Shown one piece after another: positions 53,220 through 62,687 of a stretch of 64,000 nt of DNA. Every line of letters begins with the position of its first letter. Positions within the stretch are counted from its first letter, which is position 1. The position numbers were made by a program, and so were the translations under genes. The notes beneath the pieces were generated by a model. It was not told the DNA's origin, did no database searches, and saw nothing but the letters and a program-made list of their open reading frames with translations. Source of the stretch: Pacificispira spongiicola (lineage in GTDB: Bacteria > Pseudomonadota > Alphaproteobacteria > UBA8366 > Aestuariispiraceae); contig NZ_JABBNT010000004.1 in the NCBI RefSeq assembly GCF_012926505.1, positions 1 to 64,000 on the forward strand, written 5' to 3'.

Positions 53220-54077
53220 TCAGCGTTTGCAGTTCGACGGCGGGAAACCGAATTGCCGTCTGAATGCCGTGGAAAAGCTGCCGGGATTGTCGTACCCCGC
53301 CAGATAAGCCGCCTCACTGACCCGCTTTCCGTCCTGCTCGATCGCTTCCCGTGCCGCAAACAACCGTTGTTCGCGAATGAAGGCACCGATGGTGATTCGA
53401 TAGGTCGCCTTGAAAGCCGCCTGCATCGATCCGATGCTCATCCCCAAGCGTTCGGCAATGACGCCGAGCGGCAAGCCCTCGACTTGATGGGCCAGAATAA
53501 ATTCCCGTACGGTCTTTGCGCGTGATGCCTCCAGGGTCATTGGGGCCGTGTCGCTGTCGTATCCGGTGTTCAGGATCGACCGCAGGGCCTCCCGCGTGAT
53601 TTCCGTGGCCTTACTTTCCGCCGCCAGGATTTTAAGCATGGGCAGGTCGGATGCCGGGTTGATCAATTGCTCCGCCAGTGCGAGGGCATGCCGGGACGGT
53701 TGCCAAGCGCCATGGAAGCGGTGCTGTACGAAGGCCTCGGGCGCAGGCACACCGGCCGCGGAACAGTCCAGAAGAACGGATTCGATCCAGGCGCGGGGAA
53801 CGGTAATCAGGACCTTCCGGCGGGGCAGACTGTTCGTCGCTTGCAGACGGATGCGCGTCGGGCGCTTCACATTCCAATAATCGCCCCTGTTTTCCGGATT
53901 GGATTCTCGGTTGGCGTCCTGACCGCGGGTGCCGGGGGTGATGCAAATCACGAAAGACGGGTCGACAGCGCGTTCTTCTACGCTGTTATAGATACAGATA
54001 TTCAGTCCGGACGGGGTCCTGACTTCCGTGGGAAATGGGTCGCTGGAGCGGTGATACGGGGGGCGCGAAGATGGCAC
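53220..54077 (-). CDS. AraC-family transcriptional regulator
   Basis: The 285-residue regulator has a C-terminal AraC double helix-turn-helix (LPLGVIAERLGMSIGSMQAAF and VSEAAYLAGYDNPGSFSTAFRRQFGFPPS) and a poorly defined N-terminal sensing domain, as in PchR-type iron regulators. It is convergent with tonB (15 bp apart). A Fur-like box lies 50 bp upstream of its GTG start at 54077. Control of iron or another TonB-dependent uptake is the likely role. The start is uncertain because no strong ribosome site is visible. Confidence 0.87.
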   Translation of the reverse strand: MPSSRPPYHRSSDPFPTEVRTPSGLNICIYNSVEERAVDPSFVICITPGTRGQDANRESNPENRGDYWNVKRPTRIRLQATNSLPRRKVLITVPRAWIESVLLDCSAAGVPAPEAFVQHRFHGAWQPSRHALALAEQLINPASDLPMLKILAAESKATEITREALRSILNTGYDSDTAPMTLEASRAKTVREFILAHQVEGLPLGVIAERLGMSIGSMQAAFKATYRITIGAFIREQRLFAAREAIEQDGKRVSEAAYLAGYDNPGSFSTAFRRQFGFPPSNCKR

Positions 54078-54126
54078 GGTCGTTTGCGGCTGGTTAAGGA
54101 ACGGCGCAACGGGACCCTAAGGCAAA

Positions 54127-54141
54127 TGCGAGTCATTCGCA
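54127..54141. promoter_or_regulatory. Fur-like box before the AraC regulator
   Basis: TGCGAGTCATTCGCA is a 7-1-7 palindrome with six of seven pairs matching. It is close in sequence to the box at 50513-50527 and lies about 50 bp upstream of the AraC start. Confidence 0.55.
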
Positions 54142-54176
54142 AAATAAAACATGACCTTCCCAGTTGGACGAGACCA

Positions 54177-55061
54177 TCAATGATCGATTAGAAAATCACT
54201 CAATAGAGAAGCCGGGGGTTTTTCACCGGTGGTTTCCGGTTCGATCAGATAGAACCCCAGACCAGGATCCAAGGGCGGCGCATCCAGGGGCACCAGCAAC
54301 CCGTTCCGGACATGGTCATGGGTGATGGACCGCCAACCCAGCATGACGCCCTGGCCTTGCAAGGCAGCCTGGACCGCCTGGACGTAGTTTGTGAATTGCC
54401 GACCCTTCGCGGTGTTGCGGGGGAGGTTCGTCCGGCGCAGATAACCGTCCCAATCCAACCATGTTCTGTCGTCCGATTTCACATGCAGTAACGGGGCGCT
54501 GGCGAGGGTCAACGATCCCTTATCGAACCGAACCTTCACCGACGGATGGCAAACTGGAATGACTTCCTCCCGGAACAGCTCGCGCACCGTGCCGTCGGCC
54601 CATTGACCGTTGCCGTAACGGATCGCCAGATCGATCCCCGATCCGATCGACGGTGCGCCTTGCGACGTCGCCTGCACATTGACGGAGATATCCGGGAAGC
54701 ATTCGTAAAAAGCGGCCAATTTTGGCATCAACCAATAGGTCGCAACCCCGACGGAACAGGCGACGGTGACGGAAACGCCTTCCTGGTCTTGCAGTTTCGC
54801 TATTTCCGCCACGCCGTCGCGCAGGATCGAAAAGGCCTCGCCCGTCGTGCGTTTCAGGACACGGCCCGCCTCCGTCAATCCGGCGGGTCGGCTGCTGCGG
54901 TCGAACAGTTGCGCGCCGATATGATCCTCCAACTGGCGGATGGCCTGACTGATGGCGGGTTGAGTCACATTCAGCTCCCGCGCTGCATTCTGTACGCCAT
55001 TACCGCGCAGGACCGCCTCGAACACGCTTAACAGCCGCAGCGGCGGAAGAGTCGGCTCCAT
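54177..55061 (-). CDS. LysR-family transcriptional regulator
   Basis: The 294-residue LysR regulator has the N-terminal helix-turn-helix (GVQNAARELNVTQPAISQAI, about 22-41) and a substrate-binding domain with IDLAIRYGNGQW, typical of the GcvA branch. It is divergent from the dioxygenase gene at 55202 and probably controls it through the 140-bp gap, where TTA/TAA half-sites occur. Confidence 0.92.
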   Translation of the reverse strand: MEPTLPPLRLLSVFEAVLRGNGVQNAARELNVTQPAISQAIRQLEDHIGAQLFDRSSRPAGLTEAGRVLKRTTGEAFSILRDGVAEIAKLQDQEGVSVTVACSVGVATYWLMPKLAAFYECFPDISVNVQATSQGAPSIGSGIDLAIRYGNGQWADGTVRELFREEVIPVCHPSVKVRFDKGSLTLASAPLLHVKSDDRTWLDWDGYLRRTNLPRNTAKGRQFTNYVQAVQAALQGQGVMLGWRSITHDHVRNGLLVPLDAPPLDPGLGFYLIEPETTGEKPPASLLSDFLIDH

Positions 55062-55074
55062 AATATAAATCCAT

Positions 55075-55090
55075 CTTATGTAATGTTAAG
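55075..55090. promoter_or_regulatory. Candidate LysR-type operator
   Basis: CTTATGTAATGTTAAG has matching CTTA/TAAG ends around a T-N11-A core, and a related TTAACATAA half-site occurs at 55170-55178. Both lie in the divergent LysR/dioxygenase gap. Low information content; proposed by position. Confidence 0.35.
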
Positions 55091-55201
55091 CCGTTTCCGG
55101 CTTTCGCACCCGCACACAATTCAGCTATTTCAAGCGTGTTCGGTCAGTGTGGTCGACAAAGCAGAGAGTTTAACATAACCCCTGTCGGAGTATTCGGAAA
55201 G

Positions 55202-56341
55202 ATGGACCCAGTCGATCTGTCGCAAGTAACGCTCAAGGAAACCGGCCTGGATGTGACCCTGGCCGACGGCAGCGTCGCCTATTTCAACTACTATTGGCTT
55301 CGCGACAATTGCGCGACCTCCTTCGACATGGAAACGCGGGAACGTGTCTTTGATATCTTCCATGAGGAACAAGGCCCGAAACCGGAAAGCGCCATGGTGC
55401 GCGACGGGGCGCTGGAAGTTCTGTGGCACGGCGACTGTCATCGGTCCGTCTATTCCCTAGACTGGCTGGCGATGTACAGCCGGGGCGAAAAGCGTCATGA
55501 CCCCGCCGCCCTGCCGCGCAAGGCGTGGTTCTCCGACCACTATCCGAAGATGGCGCGGTTCAGTCAGCCGGCGCTGAAGGCCGACCCGCAACTGGTCGCG
55601 CGCTGGGCGGAAGCGTTGTTGGTCGATGGCGTGGCGATCGTGGAGGACATGCCGGACACAAATGAAGGGCTGACGGAAACGGTGCGCCTGTTGGGCCATG
55701 TCCGCCCGACCTATTGGGGCGAATATTTCGACGTCTACACCCATATCAAACCGACCAACTTGGCTTATACCGCCAAGGCGCTGGAAATGCATACCGACGT
55801 TCCGGCGGAAGACCTGGCACCGGGCGTTCAGTTCCTGCATTGCCGCGCCAACAGCGTGCAGGGCGGCGACAATCTGTTCCTGGACGGCGTCGCCGTCGCG
55901 AACGAATTCAAGCGCCTGTATCCGGAAGATTTCAAACTTCTCGCAGAAACGGAAATCCCGTTTTACAGCGAACATGACGACCGCGACGTGCGGTCCCGTC
56001 AACGGGTGATCGAACTGGACGAATTCGGCGAAGTGTCCGGCCTGACGATCAGCCAGCACATGGCCGATGTCTTCGACCTGCCGCAGACGGTTCTGGACCG
56101 CTACTACCCGGCCTTTTGCCGCTTCGGCCGGATGTTGAAGGACCCGAAATTCGTCATGCGCTTCAACATCCGCGCGGGCGAATGCATCGTATTCGACAAT
56201 CACCGGATCGTGCACGGCCGCGATGCCTATGTCGCGACCAGTGGCGAACGCTTCCTGCGCGGCACCTATTGCGATCGCGGGGAACTGCGCAGCACCTACC
56301 GCACGCTGGTATCCCAGCGCCGGTTCAAGAGCGCGGCGTAA
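55202..56341 (+). CDS. Gamma-butyrobetaine-hydroxylase-like Fe(II)/2-oxoglutarate dioxygenase
   Basis: The 379-residue protein has an N-terminal DUF971-like domain with YFNYYWLRDNC, as in gamma-butyrobetaine and trimethyllysine hydroxylases, and a C-terminal TauD-fold domain. The iron ligands are in MHTDVP (HxD) and NHRIVHGRDAY (distal His), and the 2-oxoglutarate Arg is probably in the final RFLRGTYCDR. It likely hydroxylates a betaine-like or amino-acid-derived compound; carnitine synthesis is one option. It is controlled by the divergent LysR gene. Start at ATG 55202. Confidence 0.88.
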   Translation: MDPVDLSQVTLKETGLDVTLADGSVAYFNYYWLRDNCATSFDMETRERVFDIFHEEQGPKPESAMVRDGALEVLWHGDCHRSVYSLDWLAMYSRGEKRHDPAALPRKAWFSDHYPKMARFSQPALKADPQLVARWAEALLVDGVAIVEDMPDTNEGLTETVRLLGHVRPTYWGEYFDVYTHIKPTNLAYTAKALEMHTDVPAEDLAPGVQFLHCRANSVQGGDNLFLDGVAVANEFKRLYPEDFKLLAETEIPFYSEHDDRDVRSRQRVIELDEFGEVSGLTISQHMADVFDLPQTVLDRYYPAFCRFGRMLKDPKFVMRFNIRAGECIVFDNHRIVHGRDAYVATSGERFLRGTYCDRGELRSTYRTLVSQRRFKSAA

Positions 56342-56356
56342 GCCTGCCTGTGGTTT

Positions 56357-56887
56357 TCAGGAGAGATCCTCGGCCTGGCCGTCGTCGAACATGGCCAGAT
56401 CGAGGGTTTCGACATTGCGCAGCATCATGGAGACCTGACGGCGCAAGACGGATCGTTCCTGCGCCGTTAGTCCATGAACGATCCGCGCGGTATGGGCCAG
56501 CGTGACCGCGCGAACTTCGTCGTATTTCCGCTTGCCCGCCTCGGTCAGGGAAATCGACCGCACGCGACCGTCATTGGCCCCGACATGGCTTTGCAGCAGC
56601 CCGTCCAGTTCCATACGGCGCAGCATGCGGCTCAAGGTCGACTGTTCGATCATGGCATAGGCCGCCAATTCGTTTACCGTGGCTTCCGAATTGTGGTCCA
56701 GCACCGCCAGGACGCGCCAGTTCGATATGGACAGGCCATGGGCACGCAGATCCTTGTTGAGCAACTGGTTCATCCGGAAGGTGAGCCGGTTGATCTGATA
56801 GGGAATGATGGATTCAAGCAAAACCTGGGCGGATTCCATCCGTGTCAGGGAAACCTTGTCTTCTGCTTTCGGCGCTGTCTGCCGCAT
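56357..56887 (-). CDS. MarR-family transcriptional regulator
   Basis: The 176-residue winged-helix regulator has the MarR core: LSISNWRVLAVLDHNSEATV, MIEQSTLSRMLRRMELDGLL and the wing VGANDGRVRSISLTEAGK. MarR proteins usually repress adjacent genes and release on binding a small aromatic or acid ligand. It is convergent with the dioxygenase gene (15 bp) and divergent from the FAD oxidoreductase gene (244 bp), its most likely target. Confidence 0.92.
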   Translation of the reverse strand: MRQTAPKAEDKVSLTRMESAQVLLESIIPYQINRLTFRMNQLLNKDLRAHGLSISNWRVLAVLDHNSEATVNELAAYAMIEQSTLSRMLRRMELDGLLQSHVGANDGRVRSISLTEAGKRKYDEVRAVTLAHTARIVHGLTAQERSVLRRQVSMMLRNVETLDLAMFDDGQAEDLS

Positions 56888-57131
56888 GGTGACCTATATC
56901 GACCTTTAATTGCAGGATTTACGCAGGGTAGAGCCGCGCCAAAGGCGTGACAAGACCGCATGCTTTGTGGCCGGAAAGGCGGCATGTGCCGACAATTTCA
57001 GGAGCATTTTCCGGGTTTCAATTCCGACGCAATTTTCGTAGTCCGCGTCGGGATTTCATCATACGGAAATTATGCTACGTGGCAGTATGGTGTGACGCGT
57101 TTCTCGGCGACTGGAAATTGGTGGAGGTATC

Positions 57132-58493
57132 ATGGATTTTGTGACGGAACCGGCCCGTCGGGTCGACGTCGTGCATCGAACGGATGTGCTGGTGGTGGGG
57201 TCCGGACCGGGTGGGCTGGCGGCGGCGCTGGCGGCGGCACGCAGCGGCGTCGACGTTTGCCTTGTCGAACGGTTCGGCTGCTTCGGCGGCAACATCACCG
57301 TGGTCGGGGTCGAAGGTTTCGCATGGTACCGCCATGAACAGACGATTGAGGCGGGCGGCGTCGGCCGCGAATTCGAGGATCGGGCGAAGGCCATGGGCGC
57401 GGCGGTACCGGAAAGCCAGTCGCTGTCCTATGAAATCGACAGCGAGGGGTTCAAGCTGGTGGCCGACCACCTGGTTCAGGAGGCGGGCCTGCACCCGATG
57501 CTGCATCGCCAGTTCGTCGCACCGGTTATGGATGGCGACCGGATTACCGGCATCATTGTGGAATCGAAGGCGGGGCGGGAGGCGATCCTGGCCAAGGTCG
57601 TGATCGATGCGACCGGCGATGCCGATGTCGCCCATCGCGCCGGGGCCGCGACGCGCAAGACGCCGCCGGAAGAAATGCAGGCCGCCAGCGTCATGTTTCA
57701 TCTGGCCGGGGTCGATAAGCAGGCCTTCATGCGCGACGTGCAGGAAAACCCGCAGACCTATAAGGATTGGTCGTCGGGCGAATGGTCGGTGGAAACGGAC
57801 GGCAAGGAAGACGACATGTTTTCCCCCTTCCTGCGCAAACCGTTCGAAAAGGCGATTGCCGATGGGCTGATCCCCGCGCAGTTGAACACAATCGCCGGAA
57901 CGTGGGGCGCGCTGCATGAAACGGGTGAACTGACCTATATGAACCTTGTCCATCTGGCGGCGGTGGACGGCACCGATCCGGACAGCATGACACGCGGGGA
58001 GATCGAAGGGCGCCGTCAGGCCATGCTGGCGATTGAGGCGCTGCGCCGTTACATGCCGGGCTGCAAGAATGTGCGGCTTCGGAATTTCGGCATGACCATC
58101 GGTATCCGCGACACGCGCAAGATCGACGCCGCCTACAACATGACCGAAACCGATGTGCGTCAGCAGGCGCGGTTCGACGATTCCATCGGCATCTATCCGG
58201 AATTCATCGACGGCTACGGCGTGCTCATCATCCCGACGACGGGGCGGTATATGCATATCCCCTATCGCTGCATGCTGCCCAAGGGGGTGAAGGGGATGCT
58301 GGTCACCGGCCGGGCCATCGGCGGGGACAAGATCGCTCATGCGGCGACCCGGAACATGGCGTGCTGCGCCGTCGCGGGCCAGGGCGCGGGCGTCGCCGCC
58401 GCGCTGGCCGTGCGGGATGGCAAGGAATTGGATGCCGTGGATATCGCGGCGGTTCAGGCGGAATTGAAACGCCAGGACGTGCGCATTCACTGA
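57132..58493 (+). CDS. FAD-dependent oxidoreductase (FAD_oxidored family)
   Basis: The 453-residue flavoprotein has the FAD motif DVLVVGSGPGGLAAALAAARSG (residues about 18-39). CFGGNITVVGVEGF follows, as in the PF12831 family. A central VVIDATGDADVAHRAGA and a C-terminal GDKIAHAATRNMACC...AGVAAALAV complete the family pattern. The substrate is unknown. It may share a pathway with the nearby dioxygenase and is probably regulated by the divergent MarR protein. GGAGGTATC precedes ATG 57132. Confidence 0.87.
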   Translation: MDFVTEPARRVDVVHRTDVLVVGSGPGGLAAALAAARSGVDVCLVERFGCFGGNITVVGVEGFAWYRHEQTIEAGGVGREFEDRAKAMGAAVPESQSLSYEIDSEGFKLVADHLVQEAGLHPMLHRQFVAPVMDGDRITGIIVESKAGREAILAKVVIDATGDADVAHRAGAATRKTPPEEMQAASVMFHLAGVDKQAFMRDVQENPQTYKDWSSGEWSVETDGKEDDMFSPFLRKPFEKAIADGLIPAQLNTIAGTWGALHETGELTYMNLVHLAAVDGTDPDSMTRGEIEGRRQAMLAIEALRRYMPGCKNVRLRNFGMTIGIRDTRKIDAAYNMTETDVRQQARFDDSIGIYPEFIDGYGVLIIPTTGRYMHIPYRCMLPKGVKGMLVTGRAIGGDKIAHAATRNMACCAVAGQGAGVAAALAVRDGKELDAVDIAAVQAELKRQDVRIH

Positions 58494-58524
58494 CACCTAT
58501 GTTGATGGCAACAAATCTCGTGAC

Positions 58525-58552
58525 TTTACACGGGGGAAGGGCAGCGTAAAAT
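58525..58552 (+). promoter_or_regulatory. Candidate sigma-70-type promoter of the SIR2 gene
   Basis: TTTACA (58525-58530) and TAAAAT (58547-58552) are separated by 16 bp and lie 44 bp before the GTG start. Each hexamer differs by one base from the consensus. The gene therefore seems to carry its own promoter. Confidence 0.5.
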
Positions 58553-58596
58553 ACACGGATCAAGTGTGCGCAACCTCAAATAAGGCAGGATAGATA

Positions 58597-60129
58597 GTGG
58601 GCGGATTAAAAGAGTTATGTCAGGAGGATCGCGACGAGTTGATTTCCGCCGTTTATGGCAGGCGTTACTTCTTTTGGATTGGATCAGGGTTTTCGTCGAA
58701 CTTCGGATATCCATCCTGGGGGGCGGTGCTTAAAAACACCAAGAAGAACATCGGATATGATGGCCAACTTCCGGACAACTATCTATATGCTGCCGAAATC
58801 TTGCATTCTTATTTCGAAAGTACTGAGCAAGGAGACGAAATTGCCTTCAACCAAGCCATCATCAACGCGCTAGACGAATCTTATGAAGAGGAAGTAGATC
58901 CAAAATGGGTTCACTTGTTCAAAAAGTTCGCATCGGGAACGGTGGTTACGACGAACTGGGATGACGTTCTCGAGAAGGTATTTGACTTCCTGACTTCAGT
59001 CGTCGTTCGTGGTGACAAAAAACTAAAAATATCTGACGATAAGAATATTTTAAAAATTCATGGGGACCGAAAAAAGCCGGAAAGTATTGTTGTGACACAG
59101 AGTCAGTATACGAAATTTCAAAGGGAGGACACATATCTAAAAAGTAAAATATTTACAATGTTTGCCGAAAAAGTTCCTATATTTCTTGGGTACAGCTTGG
59201 CTGATCCAAATGTTTATTACATTTATGATGAGGTTGTTTCCCATATGGGTAATGACCGACCGCCAGCATTTATGGTGGTCCATCCTGATAAAGACCCCGA
59301 AAAAGACAAAGAAAAGTTCGAACAATTTCAGCACTTGTTTGCGAAGAAAAATATTTGTTTGATTAAAGCAGATATAGGAACCTTTCTCAAAGAACTCGAT
59401 AGTTATCGTGAGAAATTTGCCAATCGTGTGGAAGCATACGATGAAGACTATGCCAGCGTTATGGATCGCCTAAATCCGTTAATTGAACAAGCCGTCGCCG
59501 GCGACCTTGCAAAGAAAACGGATATTTTGGAATTCGCTAGCGACGAAGCTAGAAGGATTGCCATCAAGGCATTGGTCAGGCTTATCGATAATCCGGAAAT
59601 ATTTAAGAAAAAAGGTGGAACTCTAAACAATCCTGGCGGAACGATATCCGATAAGCAGGCGCATAGTCTTTTTCAATCTATAATAAAAATTGGGAATAAA
59701 ATTGAGGGCGAATCTGTTGATTCTAAAGATAGAAAAATTATAGGACGTGTTATATACGATACTTGCGTGAACAATCCTTTCCTCTGGGATTTTAATAGAG
59801 CGGAAATACCTTTTACAGACTTGATGTCATTTCATATTCATGAAACGGATGAGTACTATGAAAAGCGTTTGGACTTGATAAAAGAACTTCTCGATTTTGG
59901 TGGCAAGAAGCCAATTCTAGGTAAGTGTTGGGCTATCTACGACGAATTTAGCAAACGAATTGATTGGCTTAGACCAAACGAAGTATCAGGTTTAATAGAT
60001 AGAGTTGAAGCCGATTTCGATGATGGTGACGGCTACATCGAGAGTAGTAAGTGGTGGCTCAAGAAGTTGATGGGTTCCGGGACGCTAACTAAGTTACAGA
60101 GCGGAAAGGTTAAGAAAATTCTTAGTTAG
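58597..60129 (+). CDS. SIR2-domain protein, probable antiphage NADase
   Basis: The 510-residue protein has the SIR2-like domain of defence proteins: WIGSGFSSNFGYPSW (27-41), VVTTNWDD with N120 and D122, LKIHGD with H155, and FLGYSLADPNV (196-206). N120 and H155 match the catalytic pair of NAD-cleaving SIR2 domains in Thoeris, DSR and similar systems. The C-terminal half (about 270-510) is helical and not recognised, probably a sensor or effector-control domain. The gene is far more AT-rich than its neighbours (21 of 60 bases are G/C at 59041-59100) and stands alone, so it looks acquired. GTG start with AGGCAGGA upstream. No TIR or Argonaute partner adjoins. Confidence 0.87.
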   Translation: MGGLKELCQEDRDELISAVYGRRYFFWIGSGFSSNFGYPSWGAVLKNTKKNIGYDGQLPDNYLYAAEILHSYFESTEQGDEIAFNQAIINALDESYEEEVDPKWVHLFKKFASGTVVTTNWDDVLEKVFDFLTSVVVRGDKKLKISDDKNILKIHGDRKKPESIVVTQSQYTKFQREDTYLKSKIFTMFAEKVPIFLGYSLADPNVYYIYDEVVSHMGNDRPPAFMVVHPDKDPEKDKEKFEQFQHLFAKKNICLIKADIGTFLKELDSYREKFANRVEAYDEDYASVMDRLNPLIEQAVAGDLAKKTDILEFASDEARRIAIKALVRLIDNPEIFKKKGGTLNNPGGTISDKQAHSLFQSIIKIGNKIEGESVDSKDRKIIGRVIYDTCVNNPFLWDFNRAEIPFTDLMSFHIHETDEYYEKRLDLIKELLDFGGKKPILGKCWAIYDEFSKRIDWLRPNEVSGLIDRVEADFDDGDGYIESSKWWLKKLMGSGTLTKLQSGKVKKILS

Positions 60130-60225
60130 AACTAGTTTTGCAGAGAAATTGTAATTTAAAAATATTGCTATTTTCTAGCTTGTAGAGTCTGAGGCGAATT
60201 TCGTACAAGAGACGCCTTCAGGAGA

Positions 60226-60256
60226 AAAAAGGGCGCCGGAAATCAGCGCCCTTTTT
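60226..60256. terminator. Bidirectional terminator between the SIR2 and chemoreceptor genes
   Basis: AAAAAGGGCGC (60226-60236) and GCGCCCTTTTT (60246-60256) form a perfect 11-bp stem with a 9-nt loop. A-run and T-run flank the GC part, so it can end transcription from both convergent genes. Confidence 0.93.
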
Positions 60257-60272
60257 CGGTGCGCTTTGCGGA

Positions 60273-62441
60273 TCAGGAATGTTCCCGGCGATCCACGCGA
60301 ACGGGTTTCAATTCGTGACGGCGGTCGACTTCCTTGGTGGAATTGCGGACCACTTTGGTCACCGTGGTTTTAAGCCCTTCGACCTGACCGGACACGGAAA
60401 CCGAAATTTCCCGCACCTTGTTCGACAGGTCGCCGACATTGTCTGCCTCGCGGGCGACATCCACCACGCGGGTCGTGACCTCCCGGGAACCGGCTGCGGA
60501 TTCCTGAACGTTACGGGCGATTTCGTTGGTGGCGGCGTTCTGTTCTTCCACGGCTGCGGCGATGGATTGGCTGCCGTCGTTCATTTCCTGAATGATGCCG
60601 ATGATGCGGTTGATGGCTTCCACCGATTGACTGGTGCTGCTCTGGATTTCGCCGATCTGGTCGCTGATCTGGTTGGTTGCCTGGGCTGTCTGGCTGGCCA
60701 GGGATTTCACCTCGTTGGCGACGACGGCAAAGCCCTTCCCGGCCTCGCCCGCCCGTGCGGCCTCAATCGTGGCGTTGAGCGCCAACAGGTTGGTTTGGCC
60801 CGCGATGTCGGAAATCAGATCCACGACCTGCCCTATCTTGCCTGCCGCTTCCGACAGGCCGTTCACGACTGCGCGGGTGGAATTCGCTTCGGTCGAGGCC
60901 TGTTCCGCCGTTTTCGTCGCGCTGGTTACCTGATTGGCGATTTCGCTGATCGATGCGGACAGTTCTTCCGCCGCACCGGCGACGGCTTCGGCATTGGCCA
61001 GGGCTTCTTCTGCCGCCGCGGACACGGCGGAGGAGTCGGACTGCATGCGCCGCACCGCATCCTGCATATTGTCCGCCATGGCCTTCAACTCGTCGGCGCT
61101 GCGCGCCACGTTGTCAACGGCATTGGTGGCTTCTTTCTCCACTGTGTCGGCCATGCTGCGCAGGGATTTTTCCTGCTGCCGGCGCGCGGCTTCTTCCTTG
61201 TCCTTGATCTGTGCCTGAAGTTCGGCGTTTTCATTGGCGCGCTGTTTGAAGATCGTCATGGCCTGGGCCATGTCGCCGATTTCGTCGTTGCGGCTTTCGT
61301 GATGTACCTCGGCATCCAGATGACCCTCGGCCAGCTCTCGCATGCCGCCCGACAATTCGACCAACGGCCTAGAAATTTGGCGGCCCAGGACAATTCCGAC
61401 GATTAGGAAAACCGCACTAACAATTACCGTCGCAATGATCAGGACGTGGAAGGTTTGGTTAAGCCCCGCATCCGCTTCGGCTTCATCCAAAATGGCGACA
61501 AGGGCATAATCGACGCCCAGCAGCGGCAAGGGTTGGTAGGCTTCGATCTTGTCTCCAACCGTCTCTACACCGGTTTCTCCGGCCAAAGCCGCGGTCACAC
61601 CATGATTGTCGATGGTGCGTTTCAGAATTTCACCTTCGGTAAAACGGGTGTCGTTGCGCGCGAGTTTATCGCCGCCGACGAGGATCGCCTCGCCCGTTTT
61701 ACCAAGTCCGGCGGGGTGGCTCATAATGTCGTTGAACCGGTCAATCGGCATTTGCATCGCAACGACGCCGATTGTCTTGCCGTTTTCTACGATAGGCGCC
61801 GAAACGAAGCTGGCGGGCGCATCATTGGACGGTGCGTAGGGGCGGAAGTCGAAGTAAGATACCTGTGTCGGATCGGATGACGAGATTGCCGCCCTGAATG
61901 CGTTGCCCAGATCGGTATCTTTCCACTGACCTGTTTGCAGGTTGGTGGCGTAGTCCAACTCCTTAAATACGGTGTAGACGAGGTTCCCTTTCGGATCGAA
62001 CAGGAAGATGTCGTAGTAGCCACCTTCGATCAGGAAACTGCGGAAGGTCCGGTGGAAATTGGCATGTGCTACTGAATAGGAAGACCCGTCATCGGCGTCA
62101 TATAGTTTGTCCTTTTCGCCGATCGCATTTGGATTGTCCGTAATATAAAGCGACTGCAATTTTTTGGTGGGGTCGTCGCCCAGTTCGCCCCATGCGGCGG
62201 AAAACGCCTTAAAGGCCCGCGTTGTTTCCGGTGCGCTTGCCAGGAATCTCAGGTCGCTCTGAATCCCCGCCATATATCCTTCGATCTGGGACCCGCGAGA
62301 GTCCAGAACGGCGGCCAATTCATGGTGGACGGCTTTGTTTAAAGCGTTTGTTGTCGTCACCAGACTGGAAACACCCAGTGCGACGGCAGCAACCACGGAG
62401 GGCAGCACGATGAACAGCGGAATTTTCAGGGAGAGACGCAT
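60273..62441 (-). CDS. Methyl-accepting chemotaxis protein
   Basis: The 722-residue chemoreceptor has a first span (about 7-29), a large periplasmic sensor of Cache type (about 35-325), a second span (about 330-352), a HAMP domain (to about 405) and a cytoplasmic coiled-coil signalling domain. The signalling tip [20 protein letters not shown] is canonical. There is no C-terminal CheR-binding pentapeptide; it ends DRREHS. The ligand is unknown. No che genes are adjacent. It is the only gene on its transcript. Confidence 0.95.
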   Translation of the reverse strand: MRLSLKIPLFIVLPSVVAAVALGVSSLVTTTNALNKAVHHELAAVLDSRGSQIEGYMAGIQSDLRFLASAPETTRAFKAFSAAWGELGDDPTKKLQSLYITDNPNAIGEKDKLYDADDGSSYSVAHANFHRTFRSFLIEGGYYDIFLFDPKGNLVYTVFKELDYATNLQTGQWKDTDLGNAFRAAISSSDPTQVSYFDFRPYAPSNDAPASFVSAPIVENGKTIGVVAMQMPIDRFNDIMSHPAGLGKTGEAILVGGDKLARNDTRFTEGEILKRTIDNHGVTAALAGETGVETVGDKIEAYQPLPLLGVDYALVAILDEAEADAGLNQTFHVLIIATVIVSAVFLIVGIVLGRQISRPLVELSGGMRELAEGHLDAEVHHESRNDEIGDMAQAMTIFKQRANENAELQAQIKDKEEAARRQQEKSLRSMADTVEKEATNAVDNVARSADELKAMADNMQDAVRRMQSDSSAVSAAAEEALANAEAVAGAAEELSASISEIANQVTSATKTAEQASTEANSTRAVVNGLSEAAGKIGQVVDLISDIAGQTNLLALNATIEAARAGEAGKGFAVVANEVKSLASQTAQATNQISDQIGEIQSSTSQSVEAINRIIGIIQEMNDGSQSIAAAVEEQNAATNEIARNVQESAAGSREVTTRVVDVAREADNVGDLSNKVREISVSVSGQVEGLKTTVTKVVRNSTKEVDRRHELKPVRVDRREHS

Positions 62442-62633
62442 ATCGGTTCCTTATGAACAGCACATTCTGCATCGGTGCGCACGACCGTTGCGGAAACTCC
62501 GCTATCCCCACCCGTAAGGGGAGAATAAGGTTTGTTCCGGTAGTGCACAAAGCGATTTATGACAGAAGGGCTTTTAAGAAACGTTAATGTGCGGCCCTAT
62601 CCCCAAAAGCGGGTAATTTTATCGTGAATGCAG

Positions 62634-62662
62634 ACGGCCCGCCTGATGGGCAGGCGGGCCGT
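62634..62662 (-). terminator. Hairpin downstream of the CoA-transferase pair
   Basis: ACGGCCCGCCT (62634-62644) and AGGCGGGCCGT (62652-62662) form a perfect 11-bp GC-rich stem with a 7-nt loop, 26 bp after the beta-subunit stop in the direction of transcription. No U-run follows, so the terminator call rests on stem strength and position. Confidence 0.6.
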
Positions 62663-62687
62663 TCGTAAAGAAGATTGCCGTTCCGCG

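Noticed and set aside
57053-57070. ATTTC-N8-GAAAT as a MarR operator in the MarR/FAD oxidoreductase gap
   Set aside because: Five-base arms in a region with several similar AT-rich strings; not distinguishable from chance.
58597-60129. Thoeris or Sir2-Argonaute system
   Set aside because: No TIR-domain, SLOG-domain or Argonaute gene is adjacent; the flanking genes are a metabolic FAD oxidoreductase and a chemoreceptor.
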